A DNA stretch of 64,000 nt from Paenibacillus auburnensis (GTDB lineage: Bacteria; Bacillota; Bacilli; Paenibacillales; Paenibacillaceae): assembly GCF_927798115.1 (NCBI RefSeq), contig NZ_CAKMMG010000010.1, forward strand, positions 150,552 to 214,551. The letters are read 5' to 3'. A program made the position numbers and the translations under genes. Below are positions 34,785 to 41,790 of this stretch, in pieces. Positions within the stretch are counted from its first letter, which is position 1, and each line of letters begins with the position of its first letter. Under the pieces are notes generated by a model. It ran no database searches. It was not told the DNA's origin and saw only the letters and a program-made list of their open reading frames with translations.

Positions 34785-34910
34785 TCAACTGTCATCGGTA
34801 TTTGTTCCTAACGCAAAAAAGGGCAAAGACTGCACTATGCAGTCCTTGCCCTCATTCGAATGGTATTGTCCCCTTGATGTGCTGACCTCCGGCTTCACGA
34901 CAAAAATCAT
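34785..34910 (-). CDS. Doubtful 41-codon leader ORF through second terminator
   Basis: An ATG ORF starting MIFVVKPEVSTSRG that runs through the second terminator hairpin and stops 20 bases before the MutS2-like GTG. Only a weak GGG precedes it. If translated, ribosomes would melt that hairpin. It may be chance. Confidence 0.2.
   Translation of the reverse strand: MIFVVKPEVSTSRGQYHSNEGKDCIVQSLPFFALGTNTDDS
34815..34852 (-). terminator. Second leader terminator before MutS2-like gene
   Basis: A 15-bp stem (AGGGCAAGGACTGCA / TGCAGTCTTTGCCCT, one G-U), loop TAG and TTTTTT, 51 bases before the GTG start codon. As it lies before, not after, a coding gene, it is either an attenuator or the end of a separate leader RNA. 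Confidence 0.85.
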
Positions 34911-34923
34911 GCCCGGAAAACAG

Positions 34924-34949
34924 AAAAAACCGTGCTCAAGAGCACGGTT
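34924..34949 (-). terminator. First leader terminator / attenuator
   Basis: AACCGTGCTC / GAGCACGGTT, 10-bp stem with a minimal loop, followed by TTTTTT on the minus strand. Its 5' arm CGTGCTCTT (34938-34946) can pair 8 of 9 bases with AAGAACACG (34997-35005) from the upstream stem. Confidence 0.85.
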
Positions 34950-35120
34950 GATCACAAAGAGAACAATAGCCGTAAAGAGGCCATGTTGACGCTTCGCGTG
35001 TTCTTAACTAATCATCCACTCTGCGATAAGAACTCGGTATGATTGCACATACTCAAACAGAGCAAGCCTCCGGTAAAAATGAGTCCTGCTGCTACTTATC
35101 CTCAAGTGATATGAAATTGC

Positions 35121-35144
35121 TTAGTTAAGAACGCTCACCAACAT
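35121..35144 (-). CDS. Seven-residue leader peptide MLVSVLN
   Basis: ATG TTG GTG AGC GTT CTT AAC TAA. AAAGGGGA lies at ideal spacing (8-9 bases) before the ATG, and the start is about 26 nt into the predicted transcript. Its last four codons, including the stop, form the 5' arm of a perfect 12-bp stem, so a ribosome on this ORF would free the 3' arm. Ribosome-binding site plus overlap with the stem is the layout of erm- and ABC-F-type leader attenuators. Confidence 0.5.
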   Translation of the reverse strand: MLVSVLN

Positions 35145-35176
35145 CAAAATTTCCCCTTTAGTTATAGGATACCTGT

Positions 35177-35205
35177 AATTTACTACATTCTGCTAAGAGA
35201 GTCAA
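35177..35205 (-). promoter_or_regulatory. Promoter of MutS2-like leader, overlapping VOC stop codon
   Basis: TTGACT (35200-35205), a 17-base spacer and TAAATT (35177-35182) on the minus strand. The -35 contains the TGA stop of the VOC gene. Confidence 0.65.
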
Positions 35206-35576
35206 TTCCCAGTGAAGAAATTGAAAACCCAAGTGATTCCATTCCTGCTGTCGGCAACTTGTCCATGAAGCGCCCCAAAAAAGGTCTTTTGCAGCTCTAC
35301 CTGGACTTTTCCGCCATCCTCAACCAGCTTCCCGTAGATGCTGCGTAGCTCTTCTTCACTATCCAGCGCCATAATGATGCTGACATTCTCTGTTTTGGCA
35401 CCCCGGCCATAATCATCAGAGAAATGGATCAGGCTGGATCCGAGCACCAGATCGGCATGCAGCACCTTGCCGTTATGCTCATTCAGTACCTTGATTTCAC
35501 CGCCAAATACGCTTTGGTAATACTCCACTGATTCACGTACATTCTCAATAATTACATAGGGGCTTGCACTAATCAT
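35202..35576 (-). CDS. VOC family protein, PhnB/glyoxalase-like
   Basis: The 124 residues form a vicinal-oxygen-chelate fold of the PhnB type (YVIIENVRESVEYYQSVFGGEI, GALHGQVADSRNGITWVFNF). Relatives include glyoxalases and bleomycin-binding proteins, but most PhnB-like members lack a known substrate. ATG follows GGAGGAATAACG. Its stop codon is part of the next promoter. Confidence 0.88.
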   Translation of the reverse strand: MISASPYVIIENVRESVEYYQSVFGGEIKVLNEHNGKVLHADLVLGSSLIHFSDDYGRGAKTENVSIIMALDSEEELRSIYGKLVEDGGKVQVELQKTFFGALHGQVADSRNGITWVFNFFTGN

Positions 35577-35697
35577 CGTTATTCCTCCGGCCTTTTAATT
35601 GGACAGCAACCAGCCGTCACTTCTTCTTATTATATACAATGGCGGCGCTGGTTACCAAGCCTTGAATCAGCTACCCATACTCTTCCGCAGACATAAC

Positions 35698-35727
35698 AAA
35701 AAAGCAGCCGGTTTCCCGGCTGCTTCG
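35698..35727 (-). terminator. Terminator after rpsR
   Basis: GAAGCAGCCGG-GAAA-CCGGCTGCTTTTTT on the minus strand. Confidence 0.92.
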
Positions 35728-35736
35728 TAAAACGTC

Positions 35737-36009
35737 CTATTCCGTTGTGTAAGGCAGCAGCGCGATTTGACGCGAGCGTTTTACAGCAATGGTCAGAGCG
35801 CGTTGGTATTTTGCACTTGTACCAGTTACACGACGCGGCAAAATCTTTCCGCGTTCGCTGATGAACTTCTTAAGAAGCTCAGTGTCTTTGTAATCAATGT
35901 GAGTAATCTTGTTCACAGTGAAGTAGCACACTTTTTTGCGCTTGTTGCGTCCACCACGACGTGCCGGTCTTTTGTCGTTGTCTCCGCCTTCTCTTTGTTT
36001 GAAAGCCAT
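35737..36009 (-). CDS. rpsR: 30S ribosomal protein S18
   Basis: A 90-residue protein, basic N-terminus followed by the S18 core (VCYFTVNKITHIDYKDTELLKKFISERGKILPRRVTG... ). It pairs with S6 on the 30S platform. The N-terminal stretch GGDNDKRPARRGGRNKRKK is longer than average. Last gene of rpsF-ssb-rpsR, followed by a strong terminator. Confidence 0.97.
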   Translation of the reverse strand: MAFKQREGGDNDKRPARRGGRNKRKKVCYFTVNKITHIDYKDTELLKKFISERGKILPRRVTGTSAKYQRALTIAVKRSRQIALLPYTTE

Positions 36010-36030
36010 GTTCAGTTCAGTCCTTCCTTA

Positions 36031-36531
36031 TTAAAATGGCAAATCATCGTCCGATATATCGATCGGTTTTCCATCGCCCGAAAAAGGATCTTGATTATTG
36101 TTGCTGCGCGAGAAATTGTTGTTATTTCCGCGTCCACTGTTACCGCCGCCACCATAGGATGGTTCTTCGGGTACACTTCCGCCACTTGGCGCATTGCCAC
36201 CTTCACGATTCTGCGAGGATTCCAGGAAACGGACATTATCGGCAATAACTTCAGTAACGTATACACGTTTACCTTCGTTATTCTCGTAATTCCGTACTTG
36301 GATGCGGCCTTCTACGGCTGCCAGACGCCCTTTGCGCAAGTAATTGGCACAGGTCTCAGCCAGCTGTCTCCAGGTTACTACCGGGATGAAGTCCGCTTCG
36401 CGTTCACCGTTCTGGCCCGTAAAGTTGCGGTCTACGGCAAGCGTAAACTGCGTTACGGCAACACCAGCGGGAGTATAACGAAGTTCCGGGTCACGGGTCA
36501 ACCGACCGATCAGAATGATACGGTTCAACAA
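36031..36531 (-). CDS. ssb: Single-stranded DNA-binding protein
   Basis: The 166-residue SSB coats single-stranded DNA and recruits repair and replication partners. It has an N-terminal OB fold (MLNRIILIGRLTRDPELRYTPAG), a Gly/Asn/Ser-rich linker and the acidic tip DISDDDLPF that binds partners. The start is a rare TTG, with AAAGGAGGGG 6 bases upstream; no ATG is available. It lies between rpsF and rpsR as in Bacillus. Confidence 0.97.
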   Translation of the reverse strand: MLNRIILIGRLTRDPELRYTPAGVAVTQFTLAVDRNFTGQNGEREADFIPVVTWRQLAETCANYLRKGRLAAVEGRIQVRNYENNEGKRVYVTEVIADNVRFLESSQNREGGNAPSGGSVPEEPSYGGGGNSGRGNNNNFSRSNNNQDPFSGDGKPIDISDDDLPF

Positions 36532-36578
36532 TTCAATCCCCTCCTTTTAAGCGATTCGTTACAAAGCTTGTCAAGATC

Positions 36579-36863
36579 TTAGGCAACGTCGTTCGTAATG
36601 AGATAACGAATAACTTCGTCGGAAATCTTCATGAGACGCTCGAGTTCAGTAACTACTGCAGGTTCTGCAGTAAAGTTAACCAAAACATAAACGCCATCAC
36701 GGAATTTCTTGATCTCATACGCAAGACGGCGTTTACCTTGCACATCGTGCTTTGTAATTTCTCCGCCGTTGGAGATGACGCCTTGGAATTTTTCGACTGC
36801 TGCTTGAACGGCTTCTTGTTCAATGTCAGGACGAATAATGTACATGACTTCATATTTGCGCAT
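36579..36863 (-). CDS. rpsF: 30S ribosomal protein S6
   Basis: The 94-residue S6 starts MRKYEVMYIIRPDIE and has the ferredoxin-like fold pairing with S18. Start chosen at the ATG behind AAGGAGGTGAAAATT; three extra upstream codons would include that site. First gene of rpsF-ssb-rpsR, with a good promoter about 80 bases upstream. Confidence 0.97.
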   Translation of the reverse strand: MRKYEVMYIIRPDIEQEAVQAAVEKFQGVISNGGEITKHDVQGKRRLAYEIKKFRDGVYVLVNFTAEPAVVTELERLMKISDEVIRYLITNDVA

Positions 36864-36886
36864 AATTTTCACCTCCTTATGGTCTG

Positions 36887-36908
36887 CGGCCCCTGATCAC
36901 GTCAGGAG
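36887..36908 (-). promoter_or_regulatory. Candidate S6:S18 leader hairpin
   Basis: CTCCTGA-CGTGA-TCAGGGG forms a 7-bp hairpin directly followed by CCG on the minus-strand RNA, just upstream of the rpsF ribosome-binding site. The bacterial S6:S18 autoregulatory leader carries a hairpin with an exposed CCG. The match is suggestive only. Confidence 0.35.
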
Positions 36909-36944
36909 CAAGGAACGAGCACAAACATAGACTCGCACCAAATT

Positions 36945-36973
36945 AATATACCAAATAGTTCTGCTGATTGCAA
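36945..36973 (-). promoter_or_regulatory. rpsF operon promoter
   Basis: TTGCAA (36968-36973), 17-base spacer, extended -10 TGG-TATATT (36945-36950) on the minus strand. Confidence 0.75.
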
Positions 36974-37079
36974 GTACTAATAATCCTCGGCAGATCATGG
37001 GAGCTTATGGGCTACATGAACAGCACCCAGCCGGCGCACAATATAACCGCATTACCACATCATCTGAGGAGGGATCAAC

Positions 37080-37277
37080 ATGGGTGAACAAACAGAATAT
37101 GAAAAAGGCGACAAAGCACCAAACCCGGGAGTCTATACAGAAGTAGGAGAAGCCCGCAGCTTCCACACCCAAATTACGAATCCAAAACGCATCACGATGG
37201 AAAAGGGAGATACCTTCCCTGAAACAACAAACAAGGACCGTAAGTGGAAAAAGGTTGAAAAGGCCCGGGTTCATTAA
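37080..37277 (+). CDS. yjzC: YjzC-like small protein
   Basis: A 65-residue protein matching the YjzC family: KGDKAPNPGVYTEVGE followed by a basic C-terminal part with GDTFPETTNKDRKWKK. The function is unknown. ATG follows GAGGAGGGATCAAC. Single gene on + between the divergent rpsF operon and a small ORF, with a + terminator at 37525-37554. Confidence 0.85.
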   Translation: MGEQTEYEKGDKAPNPGVYTEVGEARSFHTQITNPKRITMEKGDTFPETTNKDRKWKKVEKARVH

Positions 37278-37357
37278 TTTTTTCATATTACTTGTATAAG
37301 AAAACGGGTTCCGGCCCATAATAAACTCAGGCAGTACAAAAGAGAGGTGTGGTTCCG

Positions 37358-37426
37358 TTGGACGTCGTAGACGAACACAATCACTGGGATTCTGATTCAG
37401 CAACTATTGTAACCCGGGAACAGTAA
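37358..37426 (+). CDS. Possible 22-residue peptide
   Basis: TTG start (MDVVDEHNHWDSDSATIVTR then EQ), with AGAGAGGTG 8 bases upstream, before a + strand terminator at 37525. Too short to judge; no family recognised. It could be translated in the same transcript as yjzC. Confidence 0.3.
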   Translation: MDVVDEHNHWDSDSATIVTREQ

Positions 37427-37524
37427 GGCTGGCCCTTAAAAAAGGTATCAGCTTTTGCAATACCCAATCACTTTAGCGGCTATAAACAGAGAAATTCCGA
37501 ACATCATTGATGTACTGCCTCTGG

Positions 37525-37554
37525 AGAGAGATCCGCAAGGATCTCTCTTTTTGT
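37525..37554 (+). terminator. Terminator of yjzC unit
   Basis: AGAGAGATCC-GCAA-GGATCTCTCT followed by TTTTTG, a perfect 10-bp stem. Confidence 0.9.
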
Positions 37555-37587
37555 TGTGCTTGGTGTGACAATATTTCAAGTCTGGAA

Positions 37588-37616
37588 ACAAAAAAACCTC
37601 CGCAATAGCGAAGGTT
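37588..37616 (-). terminator. Terminator after tRNA-Ser
   Basis: AACCTTCGC-TATT-GCGGAGGTT then TTTTTTT on the minus strand. Confidence 0.9.
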
Positions 37617-37647
37617 CTATTTATCAATGATATTAGTTGTGCTGTAG

Positions 37648-37738
37648 TGGCGGAGAGGGTGGGATTCGAACCCACGCACGCTGTGACACGCCTAACTGAT
37701 TTCGAGTCAGCCCCCTTGGGCCACTTGGGTACCTCTCC
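37648..37738 (-). tRNA. tRNA-Ser (anticodon CGA)
   Basis: Complete class II tRNA with encoded CCA. Acceptor GGAGAGG/CCTCTCC, discriminator G, anticodon loop CTCGAAA (anticodon CGA, reads UCG), a long variable arm typical of serine tRNA and T arm GTGGG-TTCGAAT-CCCAC. It is a single tRNA gene with its own terminator. Confidence 0.97.
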
Positions 37739-37781
37739 GCAGCAAGATTTATTGTATCATGTCATTTACAGTTTTGCAAGC

Positions 37782-37994
37782 TTAAATATTTTGTAAGCCC
37801 TCTTCTTTTGAGCGCAGCACCTTTTTCAGGTTTTTCTCGAATTTGGCTCGGGGGATTAGAACACTGTGCTGACAGCCGACGCATTTTATCCGAATATCCA
37901 TCCCCATCCGGATGATCTCCATTTCATTGGTTCCGCAGGGATGGGGCTTCTTCATCTGAACAATATCCCCTAATTGAAAAACCTTCCGTTCCAT
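37782..37994 (-). CDS. DUF951 family protein
   Basis: A 70-residue protein of the DUF951 family, one CxxC-type and HPCG motif (MKKPHPCGTNEMEI, IKCVGCQHSVLI). It may bind zinc; the role is unknown. It shares one base with the MscS gene stop (TGATG), so the two are coupled, as in related genomes. Confidence 0.88.
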   Translation of the reverse strand: MERKVFQLGDIVQMKKPHPCGTNEMEIIRMGMDIRIKCVGCQHSVLIPRAKFEKNLKKVLRSKEEGLQNI

Positions 37995-38974
37995 CAGTTC
38001 TCCCCCTTTTCTCCCTCTTGAGCAGCTGCGACCTGTCTTCGCGGAACAGCGTCTCCCGCCTCTTCGGCCTGCACTTCATGCTCACGGGCCTTCCGCTCAG
38101 CCTCCGCTTCTTCCAGCGCCGTCTGCTTCTCCAGTGCTTGCTTAATATCGCTTTGGATCTGCCGCTGTGCTGCATCTCTGGCATTGGGCTGGCAATTGGC
38201 CGCTACACGAATTACGTATTCAGAAGTATTCATGGATTGAATCCCCAGTATATTCGGGTAAGTCAGTATACTTTCATTCCGCTCCTCAATCCCCTGCAAA
38301 GCCTCGCCGATTAGGGCAAGTGTGGTTTCAAGCCCCCGCTCAATCTTCACCGGCACATCCACCACCGCCAAGGCATTAGCCAGAGAATAATTCGTTACGT
38401 TGACGATCGTGCCATTAGGGATAATATGAACCTCGCCTGTCGTGCTGAGCAGCCTGGTTGTTCTGAGGCCGATCATTTCTACGGTTCCTTTATAGGTTCC
38501 CGTCTGAATCACGTCGCCTACTGCGAACTGATCCTCAAAAATGATAAAGAAACCGGTAATTACATCCTTGACCAAACTCTGTGCTCCGAAACCGATAGCC
38601 AGACCAACAACACCGGCTCCGGCCAGCAGCGGCCCAAGATTGAAATTGAATTCCGAAAGAATCAGCATAATCATGACAAAATTACAGATGACCGTAACCA
38701 CATTTTTCAGTAGCCCGCCTACGGTAGAGAAGCGGCGGCTGTTTGCCAGTAATCTGCCCCTGGTTTCGCGTTCCATCGAGCGGTCGATAATTTGGTATAC
38801 GACCTTAATAATAACCCGGGTCAGAACAATGATTAGTAAAATCCTCAGACCTGAGAAAAGCACGTTCGCCCACATATTTGCATCCGTAACCCATTCCCAC
38901 ACTTTATCCTTGAAGTGGACCACCTGCTCTACAGGATTATCAGGCGTTGTCGCCTCTAATATCCATCTATTCAT
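37994..38974 (-). CDS. Small-conductance mechanosensitive channel (MscS family)
   Basis: Releases solutes on hypo-osmotic shock. The 326 residues have three N-terminal helices; the pore-lining helix and cytosolic start are seen in GPLLAGAGVVGLAIGFGAQS, then the MscS beta domain (VGDVIQTGTYKGTVEMIGLRTT, GEVHIIPNG). The C-terminal 50 residues are charged and helical (QKQTALEEAEAERKAREHE), a probable coiled coil not usual in short MscS. ATG follows GGAGGGATCAA. Confidence 0.92.
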   Translation of the reverse strand: MNRWILEATTPDNPVEQVVHFKDKVWEWVTDANMWANVLFSGLRILLIIVLTRVIIKVVYQIIDRSMERETRGRLLANSRRFSTVGGLLKNVVTVICNFVMIMLILSEFNFNLGPLLAGAGVVGLAIGFGAQSLVKDVITGFFIIFEDQFAVGDVIQTGTYKGTVEMIGLRTTRLLSTTGEVHIIPNGTIVNVTNYSLANALAVVDVPVKIERGLETTLALIGEALQGIEERNESILTYPNILGIQSMNTSEYVIRVAANCQPNARDAAQRQIQSDIKQALEKQTALEEAEAERKAREHEVQAEEAGDAVPRRQVAAAQEGEKGEN

Positions 38975-38988
38975 TTGATCCCTCCTTA

Positions 38989-39243
38989 TTATTCTACCTC
39001 TATGTAGCCGCTGCCCTCACCATTCTTACTGAATATTCCGCGGATTTCAACATTCTGTTCGGCAATCAGCTTGCGGACTCCAACGAGATCAGCTTCGAAA
39101 AATTGGATCGACATCGCGCACCCTGCGGTAATTTCTTTGGGAGTCGGGAAGATATCGATTTCGATCTCCGCATATTCGAGCAGCATTTCTGCGCGCAGCG
39201 CCTGCTGCGTAGAGTCAAATGCAATCAGCATCTCTTCTTCCAT
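38989..39243 (-). CDS. DUF3343 family protein
   Basis: An 84-residue protein with the DUF3343 pattern (FDSTQQALRAEMLL, PTPKEITAGCAMSIQF). The single Cys in the GCA motif is conserved in the family, which is proposed to carry sulfur or selenium and often sits with class V aminotransferases. One is found about 1.3 kb away here. ATG follows GGGAGGTATAC. Confidence 0.85.
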   Translation of the reverse strand: MEEEMLIAFDSTQQALRAEMLLEYAEIEIDIFPTPKEITAGCAMSIQFFEADLVGVRKLIAEQNVEIRGIFSKNGEGSGYIEVE

Positions 39244-39287
39244 GTATACCTCCCTCTGGGCTTAAGGTCCTATCTCTTGCACCTGTA

Positions 39288-39317
39288 GTATAAAAACCCT
39301 CTTTCATCCATATACTA
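39288..39317 (+). promoter_or_regulatory. Candidate sigma-F/G promoter of yyaC
   Basis: GTATA (39288-39292), 18-base spacer and TATACTA (39311-39317), close to the forespore consensus GNATR / CATNNTA. It is 114 bases before the yyaC start. Weak evidence. Confidence 0.3.
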
Positions 39318-39431
39318 GGATCATTAACATTCTCCCCGCGGACAGATGGCTTAAGCTATCAGCAATCTATGAAATGAAATAGCAGACTGCTGATATTTTC
39401 GTAGAAGTTCCGCCGCAGAAAGGAAGATTAT

Positions 39432-40040
39432 ATGAATTTCTCTTCTCAAGCTGTACCGCTGCCAGAGCCGTCTTGTTTAAAAATATCACATGCTGATCCT
39501 AACATCTACTCGGCGATCATGCACCGTTTGCTTTTCCACTTATCACGTACCCGTCCGGATACTCCAATCGTGATTGTCTGTGTAGGTACGGACCGCTCTA
39601 CCGGTGACTCCCTTGGCCCTTTGGTCGGTACGGCATTAGCCCGCTTTCACAGTCCCTTGTTCCATCTTTACGGAACACTGGACGAGCCTGTACATGCCGT
39701 GAATCTGGAAGAGACTTTGACTCTTATTCACAATGAATATAAGGATCCCTTTATCATTGGCATTGATGCTTGTTTAGGGCATTCCGCCAGTGTCGGCTGC
39801 ATCCAGGTCGTGGATGGCCCGCTGCGTCCCGGAGCTGGTGTGAATAAACAGCTGCCTCCAGTCGGGGATATTCATCTAACCGGTATTGTAAATGTCGGCG
39901 GATTTATGGAGTATTTCGTTCTGCAGAATACCCGGCTGAGTCTTGTCATGCGTCTGTCTGATATTATTGCCGTCAGCCTCTATTCCGCTTTAAAACAATG
40001 GAAGCTTCATGCTAAATCTGCTGCAGCGCTAGAGCAATAA
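39432..40040 (+). CDS. yyaC: Spore protein YyaC (GPR-like)
   Basis: A 202-residue spore-associated protein resembling the germination protease GPR fold. It carries VCVGTDRSTGDSLGPLVG and GIDACLGHSASVG, the family signatures. Role: likely spore-associated protease or chaperone, not proven. ATG follows AAAGGAAG. Its last 29 bases overlap the DUF4446 gene on the other strand. Confidence 0.92.
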   Translation: MNFSSQAVPLPEPSCLKISHADPNIYSAIMHRLLFHLSRTRPDTPIVIVCVGTDRSTGDSLGPLVGTALARFHSPLFHLYGTLDEPVHAVNLEETLTLIHNEYKDPFIIGIDACLGHSASVGCIQVVDGPLRPGAGVNKQLPPVGDIHLTGIVNVGGFMEYFVLQNTRLSLVMRLSDIIAVSLYSALKQWKLHAKSAAALEQ

Positions 40041-40512
40041 CTTCCTTCTCTTCCGGTGAGAGCGGGTACTGGGAAGTTCCGCCTTCCAGCGGCTTAGAGT
40101 ATATATAAGAGTTCTCGCGGTTGTGCAGGCTCGTTAGTACCACACCACTGCTGCTGTCATCAATAATTGCCATTGAAAAGCTCAAGTCATTTCCACGCTC
40201 ACCGAATGCGTTGTACCGCTTTATCGCAACTTTTGATTTCATGCCGCGCATTTTTGTCTGAGCTGCTTCAATTAACGCCTTGTGTTCACGTTGTCCCTCT
40301 TCAAGCATTTCGCTCTGATTTTTGAGATCAATCAGCAGGCTTTCCAGATCCTCGACACCATTCCCGCTCATCATTGCTTCGTATTTGCGCCGCATTTTAC
40401 GGAGCTTACTGCCCTGAACGATCTGGATAATTACCAGCACCAATAGAATAACAGCAGCAGCAAATACAACTAATGATAACTGTTCACTTATTATTTGATT
40501 CAACTCTGACAT
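40012..40512 (-). CDS. DUF4446 family membrane protein
   Basis: The 166 residues have one N-terminal helix (about 13-33), a coiled-coil segment (LESLLIDLKNQSEMLEEGQREH) and a conserved domain (KYNAFGERGNDLSFSMAIID type) ending in SPEEKEVIALAL. It is commonly linked to parB/yyaC regions; the function is unknown. ATG follows AAGGATGG. It converges on and overlaps yyaC. Confidence 0.9.
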   Translation of the reverse strand: MSELNQIISEQLSLVVFAAAVILLVLVIIQIVQGSKLRKMRRKYEAMMSGNGVEDLESLLIDLKNQSEMLEEGQREHKALIEAAQTKMRGMKSKVAIKRYNAFGERGNDLSFSMAIIDDSSSGVVLTSLHNRENSYIYSKPLEGGTSQYPLSPEEKEVIALALQQI

Positions 40513-40533
40513 GTATGGACCATCCTTTTGTAT

Positions 40534-41697
40534 TTATCTGCTGGAGTGAAGGCCATATAACTCAGCCATGGCATCCAGCAATCTGTTAATGTCTTCTTCT
40601 GTGGAGCTTACCCCTACACTAGCCCGCACAGCTCCGCTCCCCAGTGTATCAACTGCTTGATGAGCTAATGGCGTGCAGTGCATTCCAGCCCGTACAGCTA
40701 TGTTGTATCCTCGGTCCAGCCGGTGTGCAATATCTGCTGATTCCCGTCCTTCGATTGTAAAAGAAACAATTCCGCTCCGTGGAGCTCCGATGGCAGGACC
40801 AAGCAGCCTAATACCAGGGATTGCCGACAGTCCCTCCATCATTTTCTGCGTTAATATCCATTCCTGATGATGGATATTTTGTGTGCCCAAAGATTTAATG
40901 ATTTTCACTCCGGCGAGCAGTCCGGCTATGCCCACTGCATTTTGTGTCCCTGCCTCATAACGGTCCGGGCGCACCGCCGGTTGTTCGCTGTTCTCGGATT
41001 GGCTGCCGGTCCCCCCGAGCATCAAAGGTTCCAGATCAAGCTCTGGCGAAATATAGAGTCCTCCTGTCCCTTGTGGACCGAGCAGGCCTTTATGTCCCGG
41101 AAAAGCAAGCAAATCAATGTTCATTTCTTTCACATTAATATCCAGTGAACCTGCACTTTGGGCTGCATCGACCAGAAAAACAGCACCATTAGATTTGGCG
41201 ATATCGCCTATATCACCAATCGGGAGAATGCTGCCAAGCAGATTCGAGCTATGATTGCATATCACCATTTTAGTATTAGGCTTAAAGAGCTTATTCAATT
41301 CCTGCAGATTGATTTGCCCCTCTTTATCGACCCGCAAATAATCAACCTCTACCCCTATTGTCCGGCGCAAATATTCCAATGGCCTGCGTACAGAATTATG
41401 CTCAGTCATCGTCGATATCACATGATTCCCTGGTTGAAGTGTACCCTTAATGGCCATATTTAGCCCCATCGTTGTATTGTGGGTAAAGGCAATATCCTGG
41501 GCATTTGATATTGCAAATAGTTCAGCCAGCAAGGCGCGCGCTCTCACAAGCACTCTGCCCGTCCCTATAGCCAGCGAGTGGTTGCCGCGGCCGGCATTAG
41601 CCCCCGAGTGCTCCAACGCCTCCATCATCGCCACAGCCACCTCTGGCGGCTTAGGCCAGGATGTTGCCGCATGATCCAGATATACCAGTGGCTCCAT
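40534..41697 (-). CDS. Class V aminotransferase, cysteine desulfurase-like
   Basis: PLP enzyme of the NifS/CsdA-like group (am_tr_V, EF2568-type family). The 387 residues have the PLP Lys in FPGHKGLLGPQGTGG, the His ring-stacker in STMTEHNSVRRPLEYL and a late HCTPLAH segment that places the catalytic Cys of desulfurases. Sulfur or selenium donation is possible, consistent with the nearby DUF3343 gene; the true substrate is unknown. ATG follows GAGGTTAGAGA. Confidence 0.88.
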   Translation of the reverse strand: MEPLVYLDHAATSWPKPPEVAVAMMEALEHSGANAGRGNHSLAIGTGRVLVRARALLAELFAISNAQDIAFTHNTTMGLNMAIKGTLQPGNHVISTMTEHNSVRRPLEYLRRTIGVEVDYLRVDKEGQINLQELNKLFKPNTKMVICNHSSNLLGSILPIGDIGDIAKSNGAVFLVDAAQSAGSLDINVKEMNIDLLAFPGHKGLLGPQGTGGLYISPELDLEPLMLGGTGSQSENSEQPAVRPDRYEAGTQNAVGIAGLLAGVKIIKSLGTQNIHHQEWILTQKMMEGLSAIPGIRLLGPAIGAPRSGIVSFTIEGRESADIAHRLDRGYNIAVRAGMHCTPLAHQAVDTLGSGAVRASVGVSSTEEDINRLLDAMAELYGLHSSR

Positions 41698-41720
41698 TCT
41701 CTAACCTCACTTTTCGAGTT

Positions 41721-41771
41721 TAAAAAACATACCCCTCCATATCCGTGTTAAGGATACCTCAGGATATGTTT
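41721..41771 (-). terminator. Terminator-like hairpin upstream of aminotransferase gene
   Basis: AAACATATCC and GGGGTATGTTTTTT on the minus strand with a nested stem. It lies between parB and the aminotransferase gene. Confidence 0.8.
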
Positions 41772-41790
41772 TCGGGCAAAGATATTCAAA

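Larger units (their letters stand above)
34924..35170 (-). ncRNA. Structured leader RNA, possible ribosome-responsive attenuator
   Basis: Predicted RNA of about 245 nt from near 35170 to the first terminator. GTTCTTAACTAA (35121-35132) pairs perfectly over 12 bp with TTAGTTAAGAAC (35000-35011). Inside, GATAAG/CTTATC and GGACTC/GAGTTC extend a rod, with a GTATG/CATAC hairpin at its end. The last third has ATGGCC/GGCTAT before the terminator. No T-box (GGTACC) or known riboswitch core is seen. The rod with a central bubble recalls 6S RNA, so an independent small RNA is the alternative. Confidence 0.6.

Noticed and set aside
34924..35170. T-box or SAM riboswitch in the MutS2-like leader
   Set aside because: No GGTACC antiterminator motif and no complete SAM-I core; a fragment resembling CTTATC...AGAG is not enough.
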